A DNA stretch of 64,000 bases from positions 26,781-90,780 of the forward strand of contig NZ_BDAG01000031.1 of the NCBI RefSeq assembly GCF_002091715.1, read 5' to 3'. The stretch's first letter is position 1. Each line of letters opens with the position of its first letter. Positions 45,623 through 54,379 of this stretch are shown here, in pieces. The translations under genes were made by a program, and so were the position numbers. Source of the stretch: Pseudomonas migulae NBRC 103157. Lineage in GTDB: Bacteria; Pseudomonadota; Gammaproteobacteria; Pseudomonadales; Pseudomonadaceae. Below the pieces are notes generated by a model. It searched no databases. It saw only the letters and a program-made list of their open reading frames with translations, and was not told the DNA's origin.

Positions 45623-46657
45623 TCAGGCTGCCACAGCCTGTTGCTGTTGATTGAGCAGCGGGACTGCGCGTACGGAGTTGCCGGGTTGCAGTTGCAGGCG
45701 TTTGGCGGTGAGTCGGTCAACGATCAGGCTGTTGCCCACTCGCCTGGCCGGGGCGGCAGTGATGCGGCAGTTTTCCAGTCGGCGGTTGTGGATCAGCCAG
45801 ACCGGAGCCTGCTCGTCCGGGGTGCCGATGCTCAGCATCAGCGCCTGGCTGTCGCGCACGGTGCGGATTTTCGACAGCGGTGCCTCGATGACCGGGCCGG
45901 CGTCGAAGATGTCGATGTAGCCTTTGTGGGTGAAACCTTCGGCCGTGAGGATTTTCATCGCCGGCTCGGTGTTGGGGTGAGCCTTGCCGATCACGGCCTG
46001 TGCCTGCTCGGTGAGCAGGCAGGTGTACAGCGGTTGGCGCGGCATCAGTTCGGCGATGAACGCTTTGCTGCCCAGCCCCGACAAGTGATCCGCATGGCTG
46101 AAGTCCATCTTGAAAAAGTGCCGGCCCAGGCTGTCCCAGAACGGTGAACAGCCTTGCTCATCGGCGCTGCCACGCAGTTCGGCGATGAGCTTCTCGCCGA
46201 ACAGGTGGGCAAATTCGGCCACGAACAACAGGCGGCTCAACGACAGCAATCGGCCATTGCTGCCCTGGCGTTGATCGGGTCGCAGGAACAGTGAGCAGAT
46301 CTCCGATTGCCCGGTCATTTCATTGTTCAGAAAGAGCGTTGGAATCTGTCGCTGGATGCCCAGGTCCGGTGACGAACTGACTGTCAGTCCGACCCGATAG
46401 TTGTACCAGGGTTCGCGCAGCCCGACGGCCCCCGTCAGGGCGCTGACCCCCACCACCTGCTGGTCGTCGTCTTCGAGCACGAACAGGTAGTCGGCGTCCG
46501 CCCGCTCGACCTGTTCGGCGAAGGTCCGTTGTGCCCAGCGCAACCGGTGAGCCAGGCGATCCTCGTTAGCGGGCAGGGTGGTAAACCCCGGACCGGCCTG
46601 CCGCACCAGTGCCAGCAGGGCGGGCAGGTCGGTGACGTGAACCGGACGGACAATCAT
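45623..46657 (-). CDS. aruG: Arginine/ornithine N-succinyltransferase, beta-type subunit (AruG)
   Basis: Together with AruF it succinylates arginine and ornithine, the first step of the AST pathway. The 344-aa product is of GNAT-like fold with family motifs MIVRPVHVTDLPALLAL, GGAVGLREPWYNYRVG-like (here GAVGLREPWYNYRVG), EICSLFLRPDQRQGSNGRLLSLSRLLF and GFTHKGYIDIFDAGPVIEA. It is 55 bases downstream of aruF. The rest of the aruCFGDBE set is not in the window, which is unusual, so this may be a second copy with a different role. Confidence 0.85.
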   Translation of the reverse strand: MIVRPVHVTDLPALLALVRQAGPGFTTLPANEDRLAHRLRWAQRTFAEQVERADADYLFVLEDDDQQVVGVSALTGAVGLREPWYNYRVGLTVSSSPDLGIQRQIPTLFLNNEMTGQSEICSLFLRPDQRQGSNGRLLSLSRLLFVAEFAHLFGEKLIAELRGSADEQGCSPFWDSLGRHFFKMDFSHADHLSGLGSKAFIAELMPRQPLYTCLLTEQAQAVIGKAHPNTEPAMKILTAEGFTHKGYIDIFDAGPVIEAPLSKIRTVRDSQALMLSIGTPDEQAPVWLIHNRRLENCRITAAPARRVGNSLIVDRLTAKRLQLQPGNSVRAVPLLNQQQQAVAA

Positions 46658-46712
46658 GATGCAGCTCCTTCTACGGGGCGACGCAGTTGTGGGGCTCGGG
46701 CCCGGATGATGC

Positions 46713-47729
46713 TCACAGGGCGATCAACCGGATCGGACTGCCTTCGCTTACGTTCAAGGCCGTGCACATCTCGGTGTTCAGGAACACGGGATGTCCGGCG
46801 GTGTAATCCAGGTCGGCGACGATGGCGCGATAGTCCTTCAGCGAATCGTTGCTCACCAGGTAGCGACCGCGAGCATCGATGACGTCGCCCGGTGTTGCCG
46901 TGCCGGTCTGGCTTTGCGCAATGGAGCGGATATTGGCGAGGCGCGCATACAAGGTCGGGCCGCCGTCGAACAGGTCTACGTAACTGTTGGTCTCGAATCC
47001 CTCGCGTTCAAGGATATCGAAGGCTTCCTGGCCATCGGGGTGGATTCGGCCGATGCAGTCCTGCGCTGCCTGGGGCAGCATCGGCACGTAGATCGGGTAT
47101 TGCGGCATCAGTTCGGCGAGAAACGTCCGGCTCTCCAGTCCGCAAAGGCGCTCGGCCTCAACGTAGGGCAAGTCGAAGAAGTGTTTGCCCAGCGCATCCC
47201 AGAATGGCGAACCTCCTTCATCGTCGCTGTAGCCGACGATCTCAGTGATGACGGCTTCGGCAAAGCGCTGCGCATGAGCGGCAATGAACATCAGTCGCGC
47301 CCGTGACAGCAGTTCGGAGGACGGCGTGCGCACCAGCGCCGCATCGATGTGAAAACCGCGCAGCAAGGTATGGCCGCTGAGGTCATGACACAACGACAGC
47401 GCCGGCACGCCGTGCTCGATGTTCAGTTCTCGCGAGGCGCTGGTGAAATGGCGGTTGCGCAGGCTGTAGAACGGTTCGTCGAAACCGGCCGTGGCGAGGA
47501 TCTCCGAGCAGCCTGCCAGGTGCTGGTTCGTCAGGTCCTCCAGTACAAAGAAGTAGTTTTCCGGGCCATGACCCTGGACGTCTTTGGCGAATGAGGCGCA
47601 GGAGTCGAGAATCCGCTCGCGCAAGCGTTCGGTATCGTCCGGCAAGGACGTGACACCGACCAGGCTTTCGCGCGCCAGTCGCTGCAACTGGGGCAGGTCG
47701 GTTAACTCCACTGGGCGTAAGACCAGCAT
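46713..47729 (-). CDS. aruF: Arginine/ornithine N-succinyltransferase, alpha-type subunit (AruF)
   Basis: This is a 338-aa homologue of AruG and its partner. Motifs are MLVLRPVELTDLPQLQRLARES, FYSLRNRHFTSASRELNI, TLLRGFHIDAALVRTPSSELLSRARLMFIAAHAQRF, SPFWDALGKHFFDL and GFETNSYVDLFDGGPTLYA. It starts the two-gene operon aruF-aruG. It faces the phosphatase-cobF operon across a 539-bp gap. Both subunits look intact, with no frame damage. Confidence 0.85.
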   Translation of the reverse strand: MLVLRPVELTDLPQLQRLARESLVGVTSLPDDTERLRERILDSCASFAKDVQGHGPENYFFVLEDLTNQHLAGCSEILATAGFDEPFYSLRNRHFTSASRELNIEHGVPALSLCHDLSGHTLLRGFHIDAALVRTPSSELLSRARLMFIAAHAQRFAEAVITEIVGYSDDEGGSPFWDALGKHFFDLPYVEAERLCGLESRTFLAELMPQYPIYVPMLPQAAQDCIGRIHPDGQEAFDILEREGFETNSYVDLFDGGPTLYARLANIRSIAQSQTGTATPGDVIDARGRYLVSNDSLKDYRAIVADLDYTAGHPVFLNTEMCTALNVSEGSPIRLIAL

Positions 47730-48268
47730 GGATGCACTCCTGTATCAAAGGGTTCGGCGATTGGCACGAACCTGACTATCACTGTCGGTTTCCACGCGTT
47801 TAATCGACGGTCGCTTGATGGTTTGCCAGCGCCGCTCTTTTTCTAGTCAGCCGTTATTCGGGACAGCACTGTTTCGGTATCCCATGGAGTGAGAGACCGG
47901 TCGGGGGGTTTGGCTACGGAGGCGGTGGTTCATGTCGCTGGGAGAGGGCATCCGGGCTCCTGCTGGATGGGGCGTATTGTTTACATTTAATAATCCGTTA
48001 CAGCAGTATTTATTTAACCCGCACCCCATGTCTAGTGAATTTTTGCGCGCTCCTGTCCAGCCCCAAAATGGGGCGAAATGCCCGTAGGTCGGGGGCTACA
48101 CGGATGTCGATCAGCGCTGTAGGCCCTCGCTGACAGTGATGTCAGAGATAGCTGTTTTTTAAGAAGGATCGGCGTAATGAAACGCCCCCGATCGCATTTC
48201 TTACGGCACAATTGCGCCTGAATAGTGGCTTGATGCCGTTTATTTTTCCTCCTACCGAGTGATCTTTC
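47730..48268. other. Divergent intergenic region between aruF and the phosphatase-cobF operon
   Basis: No gene seen in these 539 bases. Features are an AT-rich patch around 47980-48020 (promoter-like), the hairpin GCCCC-AAAAT-GGGGC (48060-48074), and CTGACA-GTGA-TGTCAG (48130-48145) followed nine bases later by TTTTTT, which resembles an attenuator or terminator ahead of the phosphatase gene. No cobalamin-riboswitch B12 box was found. Confidence 0.45.
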
Positions 48269-48841
48269 GTGCAGGCAACCCGTTTGACCCTGATGTGCCA
48301 CGCTCGAACCGTCGCACAGAAATTGGCGCGTTTTCCTACGGATGAGCCTGTCGAGATGGATTGGCAATCGGCACAGGGCTCCCTTCGTTCCCGGTTCAAG
48401 GGGGCACCGCGCCTGTTCAGCGGACCGGAACTTCGAGCACGGCAGACCGCCGGGTTGTTCGGCAGTGATGTAGAGATTGTCGAGGCGCTGAGGGATTACG
48501 ATTTTGGACGCTGGAACGGCGCGCAGATCGATGATCTGCAGAAGTCCGAACCGCAGACGCTGCAGGCCTGGCTCGATGATCCGGATTCGGCGCCTCACGG
48601 TGGCGAGTCGCTGGCACAACTTGGTGAGCGGGTGGCTGCATGGCTCAAGACACTGGAAGCAACGCCGGGGCACATCGTTGCCATCACCCATCCATTTGTC
48701 ATTCGTGCGGCGTTGACACAGGTGTTGCAAAGCCCATCGTTTAATCTGATCGACGTCGAACCGCTGTCAGCCATCGAGTTGCGGTTCAACGGTTGCTGGC
48801 GCTTGCGTTTGTCGGGCACTGGCGTTGAAGGAGCCTGTTAA
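48269..48841 (+). CDS. Histidine phosphatase family protein, atypical (Cys for Arg in RHG motif)
   Basis: The 190-aa product has the phosphoglycerate-mutase-like fold: LTLMCHARTVAQKL at the N-terminus, SGPELRARQTAGLFG, YDFGRWNGAQIDDL, HGGESLAQLGERV and THPFVIRAALTQVL with the second His. The catalytic RHG/A motif reads CHA, so the Arg before the catalytic His is changed, which may alter or weaken catalysis. The stop overlaps cobF (TAATG). In cobalamin clusters such proteins are sometimes alpha-ribazole phosphatases; here the role is unproven. Confidence 0.75.
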   Translation: MQATRLTLMCHARTVAQKLARFPTDEPVEMDWQSAQGSLRSRFKGAPRLFSGPELRARQTAGLFGSDVEIVEALRDYDFGRWNGAQIDDLQKSEPQTLQAWLDDPDSAPHGGESLAQLGERVAAWLKTLEATPGHIVAITHPFVIRAALTQVLQSPSFNLIDVEPLSAIELRFNGCWRLRLSGTGVEGAC

Positions 48842-49596
48842 TGAAAAAACTGATGGTCATCGGCATCGGTGCCGGCAACCCCGACTACATCACGATGCAG
48901 GCCGTGAAGGCGCTGAACCTGGTTGACGTGTTTTTCCTGATGGACAAAGGCCAGAGCAAGGACAAGCTGATCGACCTGCGTCGCGAGATTTGTGAACGCT
49001 ACGTCAGCGAGCATGATTACCGCTTCGTCGAAGCGCACAGCCCGGAGCGTGAGCGTGGTGATGTGGACTACAAGGCCAGTGTGGAAGACCTGAACCTTGC
49101 CAAGCAGCTGACCTTCGAGCGGCTGATCAATGAGGAAATGTCCGACGGCCAGTGTGGTGGATTTCTGGTGTGGGGCGATCCGGCGTTGTACGACAGCACC
49201 CTTCGGATCCTGCAGGCGATTCTGGCGTCGGGCCGATGTGACTTCGAGTTTGAGGTGATCCCCGGCATCACCAGCGTTCAGGCACTGGCGGCGCAGCACA
49301 AGGTGCCGCTGAACCGGATCGGTCGTTCGATTGAAATCACCACCGGCCGGCGGTTGGCGGCCGGGCAGGTGAGTGATGCCGACAGCCTGGTGGTGATGCT
49401 TGACGCGCAAGATTCCTACCATCAGGTGGCGGATCAGGAGACAGAGATTTACTGGGGCGCTTACTTGGGGACGCCGGATGAAATCCTCATCAGCGGCAAA
49501 CTCAAGGACGTGGCGGATGAGATCGAGCGGGTGCGCAAGGCGGCGCGGTTGGCTAATGGGTGGATTATGGATACTTACCTGTTGCGCAAGCCTTGA
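48841..49596 (+). CDS. cobF: Precorrin-6A synthase (deacetylating) CobF
   Basis: CobF methylates precorrin-5 at C-1 with SAM and removes acetate in aerobic vitamin B12 synthesis. The 251-aa product has the tetrapyrrole methylase pattern: MKKLMVIGIGAGNPDYITMQAVKALN (SAM-binding Gly-rich loop), FFLMDKGQSKDKLIDLR, GGFLVWGDPALYDSTLR and EVIPGITSVQALAAQHKVPLNRIG. Length is that of CobF (about 250 aa). It is translationally coupled to the phosphatase-like gene. No other cob gene is in the window, which is common for cobF in Pseudomonas. Confidence 0.92.
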   Translation: MKKLMVIGIGAGNPDYITMQAVKALNLVDVFFLMDKGQSKDKLIDLRREICERYVSEHDYRFVEAHSPERERGDVDYKASVEDLNLAKQLTFERLINEEMSDGQCGGFLVWGDPALYDSTLRILQAILASGRCDFEFEVIPGITSVQALAAQHKVPLNRIGRSIEITTGRRLAAGQVSDADSLVVMLDAQDSYHQVADQETEIYWGAYLGTPDEILISGKLKDVADEIERVRKAARLANGWIMDTYLLRKP

Positions 49597-49619
49597 GTGC
49601 ATCGGTGTCTGGGCGGACG

Positions 49620-49717
49620 CCTTCGCGAGCAAGCCCGCTCCCACATTTGATCTATGGTGTACCTCAATCTGGTGTACGACCGAGATTAAATGTGGGAGCG
49701 GGCTTGCCCGCGAAGGG
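49620..49717. repeat. REPIN after cobF
   Basis: CCTTCGCGAGCAAGCCCGCTCCCACATTTGATCT and AGATTAAATGTGGGAGCGGGCTTGCCCGCGAAGG form a long inverted repeat with about 30 bases between. It separates cobF from the convergent regulator gene. Confidence 0.9.
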
Positions 49718-49732
49718 ACTCTCGAACACACC

Positions 49733-50707
49733 TCAAGAATTCGCTTTGACCCCCCGCCCAAACCGTTCCCGATACACCGACGGCGGTACGCCGACCACGT
49801 TGCGAAACGCCACCCGGAAACTTTCAACCGAGCGATAACCGCAATGTTCGGCAATCCGGTCGGTGTTCTGGCCCGTGCTTTCCAGCAACTCCCGGGCCCG
49901 CGCCAGGCGTTCATGTTGTAACCACGCCTTTGGCGGCATGCCGGTCGCTTCTGTGAACCGACGCAGAAAAGTGCGCTCACTCATGGCCGCTTCGCTGGCC
50001 AGGTCGCGAACCTCCAGAGGTTCATGCAAGCGTTCCCGAGCCCACTGCATCACGCGTGAAAGATCGCTGCGCGGCGTAGGACTGACCGGTGTCGGAATGA
50101 ACTGCGCCTGGCCGCCGGTGCGTTGCGGTGACATCACCAAACGCCGCGCCACGGAATTGGCCACTTGCGTGCCGAAATCCCGAGCCACCAGGTGCAGGCA
50201 GGCATCGATACCGGCAGCGCTGCCCGCCGAGGTAATCAGTTGGCCCGAGTCGACGTAAAGCACGTCCGGGTCCACCAGAATGTTCGGGAATCGCTCGGCC
50301 AGTTCCGCGGTGTAGCGCCAATGCGTGGTAGCCCCGTGACCGTCGAGCAAGCCGGTCGCCGCCAGCACGAACACACCCGAGCAGATCGACAGCAACCGTG
50401 CGCCTCGCCCGTGGGCCTGACGCAGGGCCGCGATCAACGCTTCGGGCACCGGGGCGCTGCGATCACGCCAGCCGGGAATAATGATGGTTCGGGCGTCGCG
50501 CAGCAGTTCCATGCCGCCATCGGCCAGCACTTGAATCCCGCCCATGGCGCGCATCGGGCCCTGATCGACGGCGACGATCCGGTGCTCGTACCAGGGAAAA
50601 TCGAACTCCGGCCGTGCGAGGCCGAAGATCTCCACGGCGATGCCGAACTCGAATGTGCAGAGGCCATCGAAGGCCAGAATCGCGACCAATCCAGGGGTGG
50701 GCTGCAT
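49733..50707 (-). CDS. GlxA/FtrA-type AraC-family transcriptional regulator with DJ-1-like domain
   Basis: The 324-aa product (ATG 50707) has an N-terminal DJ-1/PfpI-like domain (LVAILAFDGLCTFEFGIAVEIFGLARPE..., ICSGVFVLAATGLLDG around the usual Cys). A C-terminal AraC double helix-turn-helix follows (LEVRDLASEAAMSERTFLRRFTEATGMPPKAWLQHERLARARELLE, GYRSVESFRVAFRNVVGVPPSVYRERF). This layout is the FtrA/GlxA group. It is divergent from the rhodanese gene 101 bases away, the likely target. The frame continues upstream to 50845 but without similarity. Confidence 0.87.
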   Translation of the reverse strand: MQPTPGLVAILAFDGLCTFEFGIAVEIFGLARPEFDFPWYEHRIVAVDQGPMRAMGGIQVLADGGMELLRDARTIIIPGWRDRSAPVPEALIAALRQAHGRGARLLSICSGVFVLAATGLLDGHGATTHWRYTAELAERFPNILVDPDVLYVDSGQLITSAGSAAGIDACLHLVARDFGTQVANSVARRLVMSPQRTGGQAQFIPTPVSPTPRSDLSRVMQWARERLHEPLEVRDLASEAAMSERTFLRRFTEATGMPPKAWLQHERLARARELLESTGQNTDRIAEHCGYRSVESFRVAFRNVVGVPPSVYRERFGRGVKANS

Positions 50708-50808
50708 TTGGCGGAAAATTCCCGGTGAGTGTCTTGTGCGCCACTTTAGCCGCTGGCGACTGGCGAATAAAGTCTTCTCACACCCACCGAGACTCTGGAG
50801 TACGCCCC

Positions 50809-51237
50809 ATGACCAGCCTGGTCCGCAATGTTCCCGCTGCACCATCGGCCATTGCCCTGATGCATTTCAGTAACCGTCTGACCTTTGAAACCGACTGTTC
50901 CGACGTCTACAGCAGCCAACAGGCGGGGGACGTGGATTTTGTCCTGGTGGACGTGCGTGGTCCGCAGGCGTTCGAGCGCGGACATGTGCCGGGTGCAATC
51001 AATTTGCCGGGGCGACTGCTGACTGCCGAAGGGTTGGCGGGTTATGGGAAATCCACGCTGTTCGTGGTGTATTGCGCCGGTCCACACTGCAACGGTGCCA
51101 ACAAGGCTGCGGTGAAACTGGCGGCGCTGGGTTACCCGGTCAAGGAAATGATTGGCGGGGTGACCGGGTGGCTGGATGAAGGGCTTGAGTTGAGTACCGA
51201 GGTGCAACGGCCCACCGCCATCGGCTGCGAATGCTGA
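50809..51237 (+). CDS. Rhodanese-like sulfurtransferase
   Basis: The 142-aa single-domain rhodanese has the active-site loop CAGPHC (Cys about 99) and LVDVRGPQAFERGHVPGAINLPG, typical of the fold. It transfers sulphur from a donor such as thiosulphate or handles thiols. The start ATG 50809 follows GGAG. The divergent FtrA-type regulator probably controls it; FtrA-rhodanese pairs are frequent in Pseudomonas genomes. Confidence 0.9.
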   Translation: MTSLVRNVPAAPSAIALMHFSNRLTFETDCSDVYSSQQAGDVDFVLVDVRGPQAFERGHVPGAINLPGRLLTAEGLAGYGKSTLFVVYCAGPHCNGANKAAVKLAALGYPVKEMIGGVTGWLDEGLELSTEVQRPTAIGCEC

Positions 51238-51239
51238 CG

Positions 51240-51327
51240 GTAGGAGCCGGCTTGCTGGCGATGGCGATGGGTCAGTCGACATGTCCATCGGCTGATCGAT
51301 CGCTATCGCCAGCAAGCCGGCTCCTAC
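51240..51327. repeat. REPIN after the rhodanese gene
   Basis: GTAGGAGCCGGCTTGCTGGCGATGG at the left is matched by CTATCGCCAGCAAGCCGGCTCCTAC at the right. It lies immediately after the rhodanese stop and before the converging amidotransferase gene. Confidence 0.9.
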
Positions 51328-51337
51328 AAATCGTTGG

Positions 51338-51988
51338 TCAATTTCCGGATACCGTCCACCACTCGTCCAGCGTCGCCTGCAACCATTCAAAAACGGCTGC
51401 ATGGGCGGCGCTGTCCGGTTCACCCCGAGGCAACGGCGACTCATCGGCAAAATGCGCATTGAGCGTCGCCACCGATGCTGCGTTCCATTCCGGATGAAAC
51501 TGCAAACCCACTCGCGCAGTGCCTACGCGATACATCTGCTGCTCGCACTGATCGCTGCTGGCCAGTAACTGCGCGCCGGGTGGCAGGTCTATCGCGTCTT
51601 CGTGCCACTCCAGCACGTTCAGCTTCTGGCCATCGGCAAACGTCACTGAGGTCCAGCCCGTTTCGGTGGCCTCCATCCGCCGCACATTTGCGCCCAGAGC
51701 CAGCGCCAGCAACTGCGCCCCCAGACATATCGCAAACACCGCCGCGTTCTGATCCAGGCAGCCCGCCAACCACTGCCGTTCGGCCTCCAGCCACGTTGGT
51801 CCGGCGTTGGACTCATAAGGCCCACCCAACAAAATCAGCGGTTGCGCGCTCACGGGGGGTAACTGGCCAAGATCGGCGCGAAAGATATTCAATGGCAATC
51901 CCCGCGACTCGGCCCATTCGGCAATCGCGCCCGGACCTTCGGCAGGGTGGTGCTGGATCAGGTTCAATCCGCGCATTTCATTGTTCAT
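51338..51988 (-). CDS. Class I glutamine amidotransferase-like protein
   Basis: The 216-aa product has the GATase1 triad: Cys in FAICLGAQLLA (about residue 88), His and Glu in LQFHPEWN. Family context is GMP-synthase-like glutamine amidotransferases. It begins MNNEMRGLNLIQHHPAEGPGAIAEW. No synthase domain accompanies it, so it may be a free amidotransferase or gamma-glutamyl hydrolase of unknown partner. It is divergent from the binding-protein gene at 52150. Confidence 0.85.
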   Translation of the reverse strand: MNNEMRGLNLIQHHPAEGPGAIAEWAESRGLPLNIFRADLGQLPPVSAQPLILLGGPYESNAGPTWLEAERQWLAGCLDQNAAVFAICLGAQLLALALGANVRRMEATETGWTSVTFADGQKLNVLEWHEDAIDLPPGAQLLASSDQCEQQMYRVGTARVGLQFHPEWNAASVATLNAHFADESPLPRGEPDSAAHAAVFEWLQATLDEWWTVSGN

Positions 51989-52149
51989 TCAGCTCGCCTT
52001 TTTTATAAGTATTTGTCGCATATGCACAATTTGCACGCCTGCAGCCGCTCTAGACTGCCCGCCACTTCGGTCTTCTCCAATAAAAAGCGCTGACCGAAAG
52101 CTACCAATCGAACGCTGCCAATAAAAGCCTCCGCACACAGGAGTTATAA

Positions 52150-52929
52150 ATGAAGAAGCTAGTGATGTTCGGTGCCCTGGCACTGTCGATGTTGTCCCTG
52201 ACCGCTGTGGCCGATGACGCCAAGCCGATCCGCATCGGTATCGAAGCCGGTTACCCGCCATTCTCGATGAAAACCCCTGACGGCAAACTCACCGGTTTCG
52301 ACGTCGATATCGGCGATGCGCTGTGCGAGCAGATGAAAGTGAAATGTACCTGGGTCGAGCAAGAGTTCGACGGCCTGATCCCGGCCCTGAAGGTCAAGAA
52401 AATCGACGCGATCCTGTCGTCCATGACCATCACCGACGACCGCAAGAAAAACGTCGATTTCACCATCAAGTATTACCACACCCCGGCGCGCTTCGTGATG
52501 AAGGAAGGCTCCGATGTGAAAGACCCGCTGACCGAGCTCAAGGGCAAGAAAGTCGGTGTACTGCGCGCCAGTACCCACGACCGCTTCGCCACTGAAGTGC
52601 TGCAACCGGCCGGCATTATCCTGGTGCGTTACGGCTCGCAGCAGGAAGCCAACCTGGACATGGTCTCCGGTCGCCTCGACGCGATGCTGGCTGACTCGGT
52701 CAACCTCGACGACGGTTTCCTGAAAACCGACGCCGGTAAAGGCTTCGCGTTTGTCGGCCCGACCTATGAAGACGCCAAGTACTTCGGCGGTGGCGCCGGT
52801 ATCGCGGTGCGCAAGGGTGATAAAGAGTTGGCAGACAAATTCAACACTGCCATCACTGAAATCCGCGCCAACGGCAAGTACAAGCAAGTGCAGGACAAGT
52901 ACTTCAATTTTGATGTTTACGGCGAGTAA
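52150..52929 (+). CDS. Periplasmic amino-acid ABC transporter substrate-binding protein (AotJ/HisJ/ArgT-type)
   Basis: The 259-aa product has a signal peptide (cleavage near LTAVADDA). Polar amino-acid binding motifs are IRIGIEAGYPPFSMKTPDGKLTGFDVDIGDALCEQM, WVEQEFDGLIPALKVKKIDAILSSMTITDDR and GFAFVGPTYEDAKYF. The DARF-region and ligand Asp are typical of Arg/Lys/His-type binding proteins. No permease or ATPase is adjacent, so it is an orphan that would borrow a transporter, or acts with the M14 enzyme downstream. A strong terminator follows. Confidence 0.88.
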   Translation: MKKLVMFGALALSMLSLTAVADDAKPIRIGIEAGYPPFSMKTPDGKLTGFDVDIGDALCEQMKVKCTWVEQEFDGLIPALKVKKIDAILSSMTITDDRKKNVDFTIKYYHTPARFVMKEGSDVKDPLTELKGKKVGVLRASTHDRFATEVLQPAGIILVRYGSQQEANLDMVSGRLDAMLADSVNLDDGFLKTDAGKGFAFVGPTYEDAKYFGGGAGIAVRKGDKELADKFNTAITEIRANGKYKQVQDKYFNFDVYGE

Positions 52930-52944
52930 TCCAGCCGTATAAGA

Positions 52945-52979
52945 AAGTGGCAACCGTGAAAGCGGTTGCCACTTTTTTT
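52945..52979 (+). terminator. Intrinsic terminator of the binding-protein gene
   Basis: AGTGGCAACC-GTGAAAGC-GGTTGCCACT is followed by TTTTTTT. It is a strong Rho-independent terminator 18 bases after the stop. Confidence 0.95.
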
Positions 52980-53001
52980 ATGTTCTCTCCAGTCAGACCG
53001 C

Positions 53002-53105
53002 GATCCCCTGTGGGAGCGGGCTTGCTCGCGAAGGCGGCAGCACATTCGAAATTGATGTCGTCTGATACACCGCTTTCGCGAGCAAGCCCGCTCCCACAGG
53101 GGATC
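53002..53105. repeat. REPIN before the M14 gene
   Basis: GATCCCCTGTGGGAGCGGGCTTGCTCGCGAAG and CTTTCGCGAGCAAGCCCGCTCCCACAGGGGATC form a long near-perfect inverted repeat with about 40 bases between. Confidence 0.92.
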
Positions 53106-53131
53106 TCACAGCCCTTTACATCGGAGTTTCC

Positions 53132-54244
53132 ATGCAACGCATCGACCACCCATTGCCCTGGAGCCACCTGGGCACCGAACGCACCCTCAGCGTGTTTCGT
53201 TATGGCACGGGCACACGCAAGGTCTACATCCAGGCCAGCCTGCACGCGGATGAACTGCCCGGGATGCGCACGGCGTGGGAACTCAAGAAACGCCTGACGG
53301 AGCTCGAAACCCAGGGCCAGTTGCAAGGTGTGATCGAACTGGTGCCAGTGGCCAATCCCATCGGTCTGGATCAGCACCTGCAAGGGAGCCACATGGGCCG
53401 TTTCGAGCTCGGCAGCGGCAAGAATTTCAACCGCTCGTTCGTCGAACTGAGCGCGCCCGTGGGCGAGTTGATCGGCGATCAGTTGGGGACCGACGCACAA
53501 GCCAACATTGCGCTGATCCGTCAGACCATGGGCCAGGTGCTCGATGATTTGCCTGCGCCAACGTCGCAACTGGAAGCCATGCACCGCTTGCTGCTGCGCC
53601 ACGCCTGCGACGCTGACATCACTCTCGATCTGCATTGCGATTTCGAGGCGGCCATTCACATTTATGCCTTGCCGCAACACTGGCCGCAGTGGCAGCCACT
53701 GGCGGCTCGCTTGAAGGCGGGGGTCGCGTTGCTGTGTGAAGATTCTGGCGGCAGCTCATTCGACGAGTCCTGTTCTTCACCGTGGCTGCGACTGGCCAGG
53801 GCGTTCCCCGAGGCGGCGATTCCACCGGCCAACCTGGCGACAACCCTGGAATTGGGCAGCATGGGTGACACCCGCGTCGATCAGGCCCAGGCCAATTGCG
53901 AGGCCATTCTCGGGTTCCTTGCCGAGCAGGGTTTCATCAAAGGCACCTGGCCAGCGGTACCGAGTGAGTGCTGTGAAGGCGTGCCGTTCGAAGGCACGGA
54001 GTATCTGTTTGCGCCACATCATGGCGTGGTCAGTTTTCTGCGCGAGGCGGGTGAATGGGTCGAGAAGGGCGATGCGTTGTTTGAAGTGGTTGACCCTTTG
54101 AGCGACCGGGTGACTACCGTGCGCGCCGGGACCAGCGGGGTATTGTTTGCGATTGATCGTGGGCGCTATACGCAACCGGGGACTTGGCAGGCGAAGGTTG
54201 CCGGGCGCGAGCCGATTCGGGTTGGAAAGTTGATTAACGATTGA
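53132..54244 (+). CDS. M14-family succinylglutamate desuccinylase/aspartoacylase-like protein
   Basis: The 370-aa product is a zinc hydrolase of the AstE/AspA group: the metal motif HADELPG (H-x-x-E, about residues 38-41), a second His in DLHCDF, and catalytic Glu in LELGSMGDTR. Beta-sandwich lid elements follow (GVVSFLREAGEWVEKGDALFEVVDPL). Homologues remove an acyl group from an N-acyl amino acid. It follows the orphan binding protein by 202 bases with a terminator and REPIN between. With aruFG nearby it may be a variant step in acyl-amino-acid use (inference). Confidence 0.85.
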   Translation: MQRIDHPLPWSHLGTERTLSVFRYGTGTRKVYIQASLHADELPGMRTAWELKKRLTELETQGQLQGVIELVPVANPIGLDQHLQGSHMGRFELGSGKNFNRSFVELSAPVGELIGDQLGTDAQANIALIRQTMGQVLDDLPAPTSQLEAMHRLLLRHACDADITLDLHCDFEAAIHIYALPQHWPQWQPLAARLKAGVALLCEDSGGSSFDESCSSPWLRLARAFPEAAIPPANLATTLELGSMGDTRVDQAQANCEAILGFLAEQGFIKGTWPAVPSECCEGVPFEGTEYLFAPHHGVVSFLREAGEWVEKGDALFEVVDPLSDRVTTVRAGTSGVLFAIDRGRYTQPGTWQAKVAGREPIRVGKLIND

Positions 54245-54269
54245 CCGCGAGGTTTTTGGTGCTCTATCG

Positions 54270-54298
54270 GGCCTCTTCGCGAGCAAGTCGAAGAGGCC
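54270..54298 (+). terminator. Hairpin after the M14 gene
   Basis: GGCCTCTTCG-CGAGCAAGT-CGAAGAGGCC is a perfect 10-bp stem, built from a REP half. It lacks a T-run; probably a 3' hairpin. Confidence 0.5.
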
Positions 54299-54379
54299 AT
54301 GCGGGGTAGCGAAAATCCCTCGGCCGGCTACACAGTGTTAGGCTCTGCCCCGAATCCTGCGCTCTGTGAAGGAAGGTTT

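Noticed and set aside
47762..47776. TGGCACGAACCTGAC as a plus-strand sigma-54 promoter
   Set aside because: The -24 is good but the -12 is wrong and the next plus-strand gene is about 490 bases away.
48030..48268. Cobalamin riboswitch ahead of the phosphatase-cobF operon
   Set aside because: No B12 box or matching secondary structure was found; only two short hairpins.
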